Of a stretch of DNA of 53,570 nucleotides, positions 16,770-25,012 are shown in pieces. The notes under the pieces are model-generated. The model was not told where the DNA came from and made no database searches. It was given only the letters and a program-made list of their open reading frames with translations. Both the position numbers and the translations under genes were made by a program. How positions within the stretch are numbered: the first letter of the stretch is position 1; each line of letters opens with the position of its first letter. Source of the DNA: Bacteroidota bacterium (GTDB taxonomy: Bacteria; Bacteroidota; Bacteroidia; Chitinophagales; UBA10324); contig BJGQ01000019.1 of the NCBI GenBank assembly GCA_014190575.1, positions 1-53,570 of the forward strand. Reading direction: 5' to 3'.

Positions 16770-18647
16770 ATGCGCGAAACTTCTTTCATAGAACAAAACA
16801 AAAAAAAGTGGGATGAGTTTGAGACCATTCTCAAACAGGAGCGCCGCGACCCTGATAAGCTCAGTGAGCTGTTCATTCAGGTGACGGATGATTTATCGTA
16901 TGCACGAACTTTTTATCCGAACCGTTCAGTAAAAGTTTACCTCAACAATCTTGCGCAAAAAATTTTCAGAAATATTTACCGCAATCGTTTCTCAGGCTGG
17001 AAAGCATTTTTTAATTTCTGGTTGGAAGAATTGCCATTGGTGATTTATGAAGCTCGAAAAGAATTTTATGTTTCATTAATTGTGTTTTTTATAGCAATGG
17101 GAATTGGTGTGCTGAGTTCAGCTTATGATCCGGAGTTTCCGAAATTTATTTTGGGTGATGGTTATATTGAAATGATCAAAACAAATATTGACAACGGCGA
17201 CCCGATGGCGGTTTACAAATCCGGTCAGCAAATGGATATGTTTTTAGGAATCACACTCAACAATCTTCGAGTTGCCTTCTTCACTTTTTTATTAGGATTA
17301 TTTGCGTCAATCGGAACCGTTGGTTTTCTGTTGTACAACGGAATTATGGTTGGAACTTTTCAATATTTCTTTTTACAAATGAATGCCGACCATCCCGGCG
17401 TATTGCGCGAATCATTATTGACTATCTGGATGCACGGTTCTTTGGAAATTCCAGCCATCATTATTGCCGGGGCAGCGGGAGTTTCACTTGGCAAGGGCTT
17501 GCTTTTCCCCGGAACTTACACCCGCTTTCAGGCATTTCAACTTTCAGCACGAAGAGGTTTGAATGTGATGTTGGGAATAACTCCGGTAATTATTCTCGCA
17601 GCTTTCATCGAAAGTTTTTTAACCCGTTATACTGATTTACCGGATGCTGTGCGGATATTTTTTATTCTGTTTTGTTTCGCCTTTATCATTGGCTACTTCA
17701 TTGTATTTCCATTTGTGAAAAGCCGAAGCGGGCGCAGTGCGAAGCTCATTGAGTTTCGTTTGCCTGCAACTGAAAAACGGATAATTGATTTTCATCTGAT
17801 AAAAAAATCAAGCGAAGTATTTGCCGAAACTTTTACCCTGTATAATAAATTCCTGAAAAAACATTGGAAGTACGGAATGCTTTTATCGGCAACTGTCACA
17901 ACCATTATTTTTTATCTCTCAAAAAGCTATTATGAAAAAGGATTTTATTATGCGCAAAGTATTTTCGATTCATTCAAAGTGATTCAAAATGTTTTTGGTT
18001 TGTTCCGATACGATAATGGTTCAGCAAGTATTTTTTGTACCACTGCGGTTACAGCACTTTCAGTTTTCAGCGCGCAGTTTTTTCTGACTCGCATTTTTTT
18101 GAAAAATGAAAACCGAAAACCAATTCGCTTTTTCAGCATCCGGAGTTTAAACAGCGGAGTACTTATTTTTCTGTTGTTCTCTATATTCTTCATAACGCAA
18201 TCATCTGGCTTTCCGTTCTCTTATCTCGCCATGTTTCTGGTTCCGTTTGCATTGAATTTAATTTTCATCGTTACTATAAATTCCACTAGCTGGATGGATG
18301 GAATTATTCTTTCAATTCGATATTTGCGAAGCGGCGGCTGGGTGCGAATGATTGAAACTTATTTAATGACCGCACTGATTACATTTTTATTTTTTCTCAT
18401 CACCGGTTCACCATTGTTGTGGTTGTACTTTGAAGTCATGAGCTGGAATTTGCCATTCAAACCTGAAACTGTTTCAACCATTTTAACTTTATCAATGGTG
18501 TTTTTAATTTATCTCGGCTTGTATTTATTAATTCCATTGTTAGTACTCGGAGCTGGATTGCAATATTTTTCGTTGCGTGAAGTGAATGAAGGAACACAAC
18601 TTTTATCGCATATAAAACAATTTGAAGAAGGAAAGTATGCGCGGTAA
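16770..18647 (+). CDS. SpoIIM (DUF95)-like membrane protein with long C-terminal membrane extension
   Basis: 625 residues from ATG 16770 (MRETSFIEQNKKKWDEFE, the usual family start; the frame is open further upstream but overlaps the divergent RDD gene). Residues about 1-320 match stage II sporulation M-like proteins: an N-terminal helical part, membrane helices, and NNLRVAFFTFLLG, GTVGFLLYNGIMVGTF and HGSLEIPAIIIAGAAG. The second half (about 345-625) adds roughly six membrane helices and is not part of the usual 320-330-residue protein; I infer a fusion with a separate membrane protein. Despite the family name this is not a sporulation gene. It heads an overlapping series ending in MoxR, probably a membrane complex assembled by a MoxR chaperone. 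Confidence 0.85.
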   Translation: MRETSFIEQNKKKWDEFETILKQERRDPDKLSELFIQVTDDLSYARTFYPNRSVKVYLNNLAQKIFRNIYRNRFSGWKAFFNFWLEELPLVIYEARKEFYVSLIVFFIAMGIGVLSSAYDPEFPKFILGDGYIEMIKTNIDNGDPMAVYKSGQQMDMFLGITLNNLRVAFFTFLLGLFASIGTVGFLLYNGIMVGTFQYFFLQMNADHPGVLRESLLTIWMHGSLEIPAIIIAGAAGVSLGKGLLFPGTYTRFQAFQLSARRGLNVMLGITPVIILAAFIESFLTRYTDLPDAVRIFFILFCFAFIIGYFIVFPFVKSRSGRSAKLIEFRLPATEKRIIDFHLIKKSSEVFAETFTLYNKFLKKHWKYGMLLSATVTTIIFYLSKSYYEKGFYYAQSIFDSFKVIQNVFGLFRYDNGSASIFCTTAVTALSVFSAQFFLTRIFLKNENRKPIRFFSIRSLNSGVLIFLLFSIFFITQSSGFPFSYLAMFLVPFALNLIFIVTINSTSWMDGIILSIRYLRSGGWVRMIETYLMTALITFLFFLITGSPLLWLYFEVMSWNLPFKPETVSTILTLSMVFLIYLGLYLLIPLLVLGAGLQYFSLREVNEGTQLLSHIKQFEEGKYAR

Positions 18648-19374
18648 GGGGAAAGTTATTGGTTTGTTGTTATCAGTTATTTGTAGTTTCTGTTTGACTA
18701 TTATTTCCATTGATTCAGTTCATGCCGAAAATCCGGAACAGGCAAAGTATGATTCAACCACGCTGAATTCTTCTGACCTTAAAAAAGGGGATTGGGAAAA
18801 ACAAAAAGACAATTATCAATATGTAAAAGAAGGAGAGAAGAAAAAGAAAATTGAAAAGGAAGATACCCTCGAAAAGAAAGAAAAGGATTTTTCAAAATGG
18901 AATTTTGATATAGATACCAATGTGGCGCGAACCATTTTAATTTTATTGGTCATTGGAGTTTTGATATTGGTAATTGTTTTATTGCTGCGAAAATCAAACT
19001 GGATATTCAACAAAAAAATAAACGATAAAAATTTACTCATTGCCCGGCTTGAAGAAAATTTACCTGAGAGTGATATTGATCCGCATCTTTCAAAAGCAAT
19101 TAATGAAAAAGATTTTCGATTGGCATTCCGGTTATATTATTTGTTGCTCATTCAACAACTCACTCTACAAAAACAAGTTGTGTGGAGAAAAGAAAAAACC
19201 AATGGTGAATACTTAATTGAGTGCAGTACAAAAAATTATTACGAATCATTTTCCAAACTCACACTCGCATTCGATCAGGTCTGGTATGGCGAATACACGC
19301 TTAACAAAATTTCATTTGATGATTATCAGAATGAATTTAAATCTATTCTTAAACAAATCAAGCAGCCATCATGA
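18637..19374 (+). CDS. DUF4129 domain membrane protein
   Basis: About 245 residues from ATG 18637, which overlaps the end of the previous gene by 11 bases and has a purine-rich GAAGAAGGAAAG just upstream. A signal-like hydrophobic segment (about 7-28, ending VHA) is followed by a lysine/glutamate-rich linker, one membrane helix (about 93-112), and a cytoplasmic DUF4129 domain at the C-terminus, recognised from the spaced pattern FRLYYLLLIQQL, KTNGEYL and AFDQVWYGEY. DUF4129 proteins accompany MoxR ATPases in many phyla. The product is a likely partner of the MoxR-containing complex; no enzymatic role is known. Confidence 0.8.
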   Translation: MRGKGKVIGLLLSVICSFCLTIISIDSVHAENPEQAKYDSTTLNSSDLKKGDWEKQKDNYQYVKEGEKKKKIEKEDTLEKKEKDFSKWNFDIDTNVARTILILLVIGVLILVIVLLLRKSNWIFNKKINDKNLLIARLEENLPESDIDPHLSKAINEKDFRLAFRLYYLLLIQQLTLQKQVVWRKEKTNGEYLIECSTKNYYESFSKLTLAFDQVWYGEYTLNKISFDDYQNEFKSILKQIKQPS

Positions 19375-20642
19375 AAAAATATGGTTGGTTAGTTTTTGTT
19401 GGAATTGCTTTACTGCTATTTGTCATTATTTATTTACTGACTCCTGCGCAGGAAAAATATGACTGGTCGGTTTCTTACGAGCGCACCAGCGACCAACCGT
19501 ATGGATTGCAGTTGCTTTATAATTTATTAAAAACCGAATATGCCGGTTCGCGCTTTGTTGAAATCAATAAACCACTTCGCGAAAATTTAGAGGTGCTCAA
19601 AAACCAGCACGATGCACTTTATTTTATTGCCGGAGGTTGGTTGTACTTGGATAGCTCGGCGCAAAATGCAGTAATGGATTTTGTGAGCGATGGCAACTCC
19701 GCTTTTATTTCCGCCGCTTATGTTCCGTACAATATTTATTATGATTTGCTGAATGGAAAAATTTCTGATTCCACTGATGATGAATATTCCAACTACTACC
19801 AACCTTATCAGTTCAGCGATTCCATTGTTTCGTTTTCATTGCTTCATGCTGCATTTCAAAACGACAGCAGTTTCAAAGTCAATTATATTTTTAACTGGAA
19901 GTTTGTGAATGGCGAATGGAATTATTTTTTTGAAAAAGGTCGTGAAGAATCGCTTGATTCGGTTGCCGCGCTTGGCGCCATCAATACTGATTATGTCAAT
20001 TTCATTCGGGTGAAATATGGCAAGGGATATTTTTATCTGCACAGCAATCCCATTGCGTTCACCAATTTCAATCTCAATCATGAACAAGGATTTAAGTATT
20101 TGCAAAATGTATTTTCAAATTTTCATCCAGCCACAATTATCTGGGACGAAGGAAGTAAACTCCCTTACCAGGATGATCGCTCAAAACAAACAGCCGGAGA
20201 AAGTCCTTTGAAATTTATTTTGGGCAATCGTTCGCTTCGTTGGGCGTGGTATGTTTTATTGCTTACCGTTTTGTTATTCATTTTATTTCGAGCCAAGCGT
20301 GTGCAAAAAACTATTCCGGTTATTGAACCCAACTTAAATACTTCACTTGAGTTTGTGCAAACAGTAAGCAGATTATATTTTCTGCAAAACGATCCTCTCG
20401 CATTGGCCAAACAAAAAATGAAATTGTTTTCGCTCTTCATCCGCAACAAGTACAAAATCACTTTAAAAAATAATTCGGATGAAGAGTTGAATCGTCTCGC
20501 AGTAAAATCAGAAGTAAATTTTCAGGAGGTGAAACATATTTTCACTTCCTATAAATTAATTTCATCGCGCACCTATATCAGTTCCGATGAGCTCATTGAA
20601 TTTCACAAAAGCATTGATCACTTTTACCGAACCTGTAAATAA
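19371..20642 (+). CDS. DUF4350-type membrane protein of the MoxR cluster
   Basis: 423 residues. One membrane helix at about 4-24, a large extracytoplasmic domain with the DUF4350 pattern (SYERTSDQPYGLQLLYNLL near the start; YFIAGGWLYLDSSAQNAVMDFVSDGNSAFISA), a second membrane helix at about 285-305 (WAWYVLLLTVLLFILFRA), and a cytoplasmic helical tail. The start overlaps the DUF4129 stop by four bases (ATGA). The domain between the helices resembles the GATase-like fold assigned to DUF4350, with no catalytic triad that I can identify. It sits between DUF4129 and MoxR, as in other Bacteroidota. Confidence 0.8.
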   Translation: MKKYGWLVFVGIALLLFVIIYLLTPAQEKYDWSVSYERTSDQPYGLQLLYNLLKTEYAGSRFVEINKPLRENLEVLKNQHDALYFIAGGWLYLDSSAQNAVMDFVSDGNSAFISAAYVPYNIYYDLLNGKISDSTDDEYSNYYQPYQFSDSIVSFSLLHAAFQNDSSFKVNYIFNWKFVNGEWNYFFEKGREESLDSVAALGAINTDYVNFIRVKYGKGYFYLHSNPIAFTNFNLNHEQGFKYLQNVFSNFHPATIIWDEGSKLPYQDDRSKQTAGESPLKFILGNRSLRWAWYVLLLTVLLFILFRAKRVQKTIPVIEPNLNTSLEFVQTVSRLYFLQNDPLALAKQKMKLFSLFIRNKYKITLKNNSDEELNRLAVKSEVNFQEVKHIFTSYKLISSRTYISSDELIEFHKSIDHFYRTCK

Positions 20643-20648
20643 TTAAGC

Positions 20649-21683
20649 ATGGAAGAAAATTCAGAAAACACAAATGATAATAACAACGAGGGCTCGAATA
20701 CTGTGAGCGCTCCGCCACCAACGCAATTGCAAACAGAACTGCAACACCTCAGCAGCGAAGTATTAAACATCCGTAGAGAGATCAGTAAAATAATTGTTGG
20801 GCAGGATAACCTAGTTACACTTTTATTAAACGGATTGCTTTCCGGTGGTCATGTTTTGATTGAAGGTGTTCCGGGAATTGCAAAAACGCTCACTGCAAAA
20901 TTGATTGCAAAAACTTTGAGTGTAAATTTTTCGCGCATACAATTCACGCCCGACCTCATGCCTTCTGATGTTACAGGAACAACTGTGTTCAATGCAAAGA
21001 CTGCTGAGTTTGGTTTTCATCGCGGCCCTGTGTTCAGCAATGTGGTTTTGATAGATGAAATAAATCGTGCGCCTGCAAAAACACAATCGGCTCTATTTGA
21101 AGTGATGGAAGAATTGCAAATTACAGTGGATGGAAAAACATATCAGATGGAAGCGCCATTCATGGTGCTTGCTACACAAAATCCAATTGAGCAGGAAGGC
21201 ACTTACCGGTTGCCGGAAGCGCAGCTCGACCGTTTTTTATTCCGCGCCAAAATCACTTACCCCAATGTGGAACAGGAGGTGATGATACTGCAACGGTTCA
21301 AAGAAGATTTCACCATTCGCCAATCCACTGAAGTAAAAGCGGTGATGAATGCAGCGGAAGTTATGAAGTACCGCAAGCTGGTGGAACAGGTTTATATAAA
21401 AGATGAACTCATCAACTACATCGCGCAGATAATTGTTGCCACCCGCAACCACGGCGATTTGTTTTTGGGAGCATCACCGCGCGCATCACTCGCCGTGATG
21501 AAAGCAGCAAAAGCAATGGCAGCCATGAGCGGTCGTGAGTTCGTGACACCCGATGATATTCGTTTTGTTACAGCACCGGTTTTAAATCACCGAATCATTC
21601 TCTCACCCGAAAAAGAAATGGAAGGAGTGGAAATAGAAGATGTAATTAATCAGGTGGTGCAGAGTGTTGAAGTGCCGAGGTAA
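20649..21683 (+). CDS. MoxR-family AAA ATPase
   Basis: 344 residues. Walker A is GVPGIAKTL (about 79-87), Walker B is VVLIDEINRAP, and ATQNPIEQEGTYRLPEAQLDRF is the sensor-1 region typical of MoxR proteins. The N-terminal 30 residues are acidic and disordered. MoxR ATPases act as chaperones for membrane-linked or von Willebrand-domain complexes. It is six bases after the DUF4350 gene. A DUF58 gene usually comes next; instead there are 420 noncoding bases. Confidence 0.93.
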   Translation: MEENSENTNDNNNEGSNTVSAPPPTQLQTELQHLSSEVLNIRREISKIIVGQDNLVTLLLNGLLSGGHVLIEGVPGIAKTLTAKLIAKTLSVNFSRIQFTPDLMPSDVTGTTVFNAKTAEFGFHRGPVFSNVVLIDEINRAPAKTQSALFEVMEELQITVDGKTYQMEAPFMVLATQNPIEQEGTYRLPEAQLDRFLFRAKITYPNVEQEVMILQRFKEDFTIRQSTEVKAVMNAAEVMKYRKLVEQVYIKDELINYIAQIIVATRNHGDLFLGASPRASLAVMKAAKAMAAMSGREFVTPDDIRFVTAPVLNHRIILSPEKEMEGVEIEDVINQVVQSVEVPR

Positions 21684-21713
21684 TTTGTTTTCTTCTTTAT
21701 GAAATGAATGTTT

Positions 21714-21792
21714 AATGAAGAAGTTTTATTGGCTCAGAAAATAAATAATAGAACAATAGAACAGTTGAATATTGAATGAAGAAGTTTTATTG
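21714..21792 (+). repeat. 18-nt direct repeat pair
   Basis: AATGAAGAAGTTTTATTG occurs at 21714-21731 and again at 21775-21792, in a noncoding stretch. The two copies are 61 bases apart and exact. No function is assigned; this may be debris from a small duplication. Confidence 0.75.
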
Positions 21793-21829
21793 ATTGAAAA
21801 AACTCAAAGGCTTTCATTCCGCTATCATG

Positions 21830-21994
21830 CAGTCATTGCGAACATTGTAATCAATGTGAAGCAATCTGTAAACCATTCACACCACTGGCCTGAGCAGAGT
21901 AAAGACAACGCTGGTTTGCGCTGACAAATCGTTAACCTTATTTCGTTACAGATTGCTTCTCCTCCGTGATTTCGCGGAGTATTGCAATGACAGC
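21830..21994. repeat. Long intergenic palindromic element of the GTCATTGCGA / GAAGCAATCTG type
   Basis: The left end GCAGTCATTGCGAAC and GAAGCAATCTGTAA (21859-21872) are mirrored by TTACAGATTGCTTC and GCAATGACAGC at the right end (to 21994). These blocks, in this order, resemble a class of dispersed intergenic palindromes seen in many bacterial genomes. The unit is about 165 bases; TTTCATTC and GAATGAAA just outside extend the symmetry. There is no coding potential. It lies in the 420-base gap (21684-22103) where a DUF58 gene would be expected. Confidence 0.7.
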
Positions 21995-22103
21995 TTTTGT
22001 ACAGAATGAAAACCAAAATAAATTCAATATTAATTCTATCTCCTGATTGCTGATAGCTAAAGGCTGATTTCTTTAATTACTTTTATACCAACTCATCATA
22101 ACC

Positions 22104-22961
22104 ATGAAAAAATTTTTTACACTTCTGTTTTTTATTTTCTCTTTTTCATTTTGTAAAGCGCAGTGGGTTACAATTCCGGATGCGAATTTTGTTGCGTGGC
22201 TGCAAGGAGCTTATCCATCTTGTATGAATGGGAATTTGATGGATACGACTTGCAGTGCCTTAAATAATTTCAGTAATATTCTTTGTTACAATCAAAATAT
22301 TTCTGACTTGGATGGTATTCAATATTTGGATCATGCAAAATCACTTTATTGTTATGGAAATGTTCTTACAAATATCCCCCCATTACCAATCTCATTTACT
22401 TACTTGGATTGTTCTAATAATTTGCTAACAAATCTGCCTGATTTACCAGATTCATTGGTTCATTTTAATTGCAAACAAAACTATTTAACAAATTTACCGG
22501 ATTTACCCGAAATGTTAAATTACCTTGATTGCAGTGGAAATCTTTTAACAAGTTTGCCGGTTTTTCATGATTCATTAATTCATATTGATTGTATGAATAA
22601 CCAAATTACAAGTTTGCCATCACTACCAAATTCATTAAAATATCTTTCAACAGGTGTTAACCCATTAATATCATTACCAAATTTACCAGAATCTTTACAA
22701 GTATTAGATTGTGAAGGGAGTCCAATTTATTCCTTACCAGACTTGCCAAATTCTTTGACAAAGTTAGTTATAGAAATAGATACAAATCTTACATGTTTAC
22801 CTACTCTGCCAAATTCACTTGTGTTTTTTTATTATTGGGGAACTGGAATTAGTTGTATTCCAAACACCCCACCACCCTTTTTAACTTCACTGAATTGTAT
22901 GCCTACAATTTGGACATATCCTATTTGCGATTTATTCAATACCAATGGATGCCCTGTTTAA
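22104..22961 (+). CDS. Leucine-rich-repeat protein, N-terminal part of a gene split by an in-frame stop
   Basis: 285 residues: a signal peptide (1-20, ending CKAQ), the short WVTIPDANFVAWLQ motif common at the start of Bacteroidota LRR proteins, then about nine short leucine-rich repeats of roughly 20-21 residues (pattern LPDLPDSLVHFNCKQNYLTN). The frame ends at TAA 22959-22961 after NTNGCPV. The next codons in the same frame continue without interruption into a typical downstream domain of such proteins (see next entry), so this is probably the first third of a 920-codon gene. Without its C-terminal sorting domain the product would be exported to the periplasm but not displayed by T9SS. Confidence 0.8.
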   Translation: MKKFFTLLFFIFSFSFCKAQWVTIPDANFVAWLQGAYPSCMNGNLMDTTCSALNNFSNILCYNQNISDLDGIQYLDHAKSLYCYGNVLTNIPPLPISFTYLDCSNNLLTNLPDLPDSLVHFNCKQNYLTNLPDLPEMLNYLDCSGNLLTSLPVFHDSLIHIDCMNNQITSLPSLPNSLKYLSTGVNPLISLPNLPESLQVLDCEGSPIYSLPDLPNSLTKLVIEIDTNLTCLPTLPNSLVFFYYWGTGISCIPNTPPPFLTSLNCMPTIWTYPICDLFNTNGCPV

Positions 22962-24866
22962 TGGAATGTTAGTGGAAGAATTTATAATGATGCTAACAAC
23001 GATTGTCAGGTGCAAACCAATGAAGATTTAATTCATCCGGTTAAAGTGAAATTGTATCAGGGTGGAAATCTGGAACAACAATGCATATTTTACAATGGCG
23101 GTTACAGTTTCAATACAGATTTAAATACTTATACTGTTGAAATTGATACTGCTGATCTTCCTTTTTTATTAACCTGTCCGTCTTCAATTGATACAACGGT
23201 TAATGTTACAGTTGCAGACTCATTGGTTACTGATATTGATTATGCATTTAATTGTTATCCCGGATATGATATTGGTGCATGGAATGTACATAGTAATCTT
23301 TCTTTTTTCCCTGGCAACATAGCCCACATAAATTTTTCAGCAGGTAATGTTGTAACCTGTTTTTATAACGGAGGAGCTAGTACATGCAGTTCTCCTGCCA
23401 TGAGTGGACAGGTAATGGCAATCTTAACAGGGCCTGCAACTTACAATGGTCCATTGAGTGGAAGTTTGATTCCATCTTCTGTAAGTGGAGATACTATAAT
23501 CTGGAATATTCCTGATTTCAATTTATTGAATTGTACAAATTCATTTGCATTTTCTGTTTATGTAAATACCTCCGCAAACAGTGGAGACCCACTATGCCTC
23601 GAAATTATTGTTTCACCAGATGCAGGTGATAATCATATTTCAAATAATCACTTCATACATTGTTTTCAAGTGGTTAATTCTTATGACCCAAATGAAAAAG
23701 AAGTTAGTCCCGTTGGCAGTTTAGTATATCCATTTAATGATTGGCTCACTTACACTATTCATTTTCAAAACACAGGCACAGCACCTGCGCAACACATACA
23801 AGTGCTTGATACATTAGATGCTGATTTAGATGCGAGCACTTTTCAATTACTCTCTTATTCTCATGCGCCAATGGTTCAGTTGTTTGGCAGCAATGTGAAA
23901 TTTAATTTTCCAAACATCAATTTACCTGACAGCACAACCGATGCAGAAGCAAGCAAGGGATATGTAAGTTACAGAGTAAAACCACTCGCCAATCTTCCGC
24001 TTGGAACCACAATAGAAAACACCGCAAGTATTTATTTTGATTTCAATTCTCCAATTGTAACCAATACAGTCAGCAATATTATTTGCAATCCAATTGCACC
24101 AACAAACATTTCGCAAACCATTTGCGCAGGTGATTCATACAATTTTAATGGAACAACCATTTCAACAGCAGGAAATTATTCTGCAACTTTCAATGCAATC
24201 AACGGTTGCGATTCTGTAGTGAATCTGAACCTCACTGTTTTAAATGCAGCATCAAATACTTTAACTGAAAACATTTGTTCAGGTGATATTTATAATTTCA
24301 ATGGATTAAATATTTCTTCCACCGGAATTTATTTCGATACGCTTGCAGCCATAAACACTTGCGATTCCATCATCACACTCAACCTAACAGTTGAAACCAT
24401 AAACACAACCATACAACAATCAAGTGATACACTTTCAGTAACAAGCAGCGGCAGCATTCAATGGATTGATTGCAACTCGCAACAATTGATTTCAGGCGCT
24501 AACGGAAATATTTTTGTTGCAACTATGTCAGGGAATTATGCAGCAATAATTACAGAAGGAAATTGTATTGATACAACTTCATGCACACAGGTATTCACTT
24601 CCGCAAACGAATTGACAATTGACCATTCACAATTCACAATCTTCCCCAATCCAACTGATGAAAATATTACAATTGAATTTTCGCAACCCTGTGAAAACTG
24701 CCGGATAGAAATTTCAAATACACTTGGGCAAATACTGTTGACGGAAAAACTAAATCAGAATTCAGAAATTTTAAATCTCAAGTCGTTCTCTTCAGGATTA
24801 TATTTCTGTATCATAAAAGATGATTCTGGAAAAATGTATCAAAAGAAATTAGTGATAGAAAAATAA
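22962..24866 (+). pseudogene. C-terminal part of the split LRR protein: DUF7619-type domain, repeats and T9SS sorting domain
   Basis: Same frame as the LRR gene, directly after its TAA. It starts WNVSGRIYNDANNDCQVQTN, which resembles the metal-binding 'G.VY.D.N.DC' domain that normally follows LRR blocks in these proteins. Then come a CARDB/DUF7619-like domain (SYDPNEKEVSP ... YFDFNSPIVTNTVSN), two copies of a short repeat (TICAGDSYNFNGTTIS and NICSGDIYNFNGLNIS), and a T9SS type A sorting domain (FTIFPNPTDENITIEF). The first possible start is a GTG at 23010, in the middle of a domain and with no signal peptide. Probably a nonsense-mutated gene; readthrough or a sequencing error is possible. 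Confidence 0.8.
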
Positions 24867-24920
24867 GAAAACCCGGAATAAGATTTATAAAATCTGTATT
24901 CTGTTTTCATTTCCAACAAA

Positions 24921-24957
24921 TTAACAATCCCTTAACACTCTTAACAATTATTTAACA
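24921..24957 (+). promoter_or_regulatory. Candidate Pho box upstream of pstC: four TTAACA direct repeats
   Basis: TTAACA occurs exactly at 24921, 24932, 24941 and 24952. Within each pair the repeats are 11 bp apart (5-base spacers) and a 3-base spacer separates the pairs. PhoB/PhoP-family regulators bind direct repeats with 11-bp period, and the Bacillus subtilis PhoP half-site is close to TTAACA. Position and target genes fit phosphate-starvation control. Confidence 0.7.
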
Positions 24958-24999
24958 CAGAACACCTCGCTCACATACAAGAATAAAATCAAGTAGGGA

Positions 25000-25007
25000 T
25001 AAATTTG
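25000..25007 (+). promoter_or_regulatory. -7 element of the pst operon promoter
   Basis: TAAATTTG matches TAnnTTTG, and no TTG is present at the -33 position, as expected for an activator-dependent promoter. It ends six bases before the GTG start of pstC, so the mRNA may have almost no leader. The Pho-box repeats end 42 bases upstream. Confidence 0.55.
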
Positions 25008-25012
25008 CGCGA

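Noticed and set aside
16770-18647. Sporulation function suggested by the SpoIIM name
   Set aside because: Bacteroidota do not form endospores, and the context is a MoxR cluster.
22959-22961. TAA read as a sense codon (alternative genetic code)
   Set aside because: TAA is the normal stop of many intact genes here, including rplE, rpsN, rpsH and secY.
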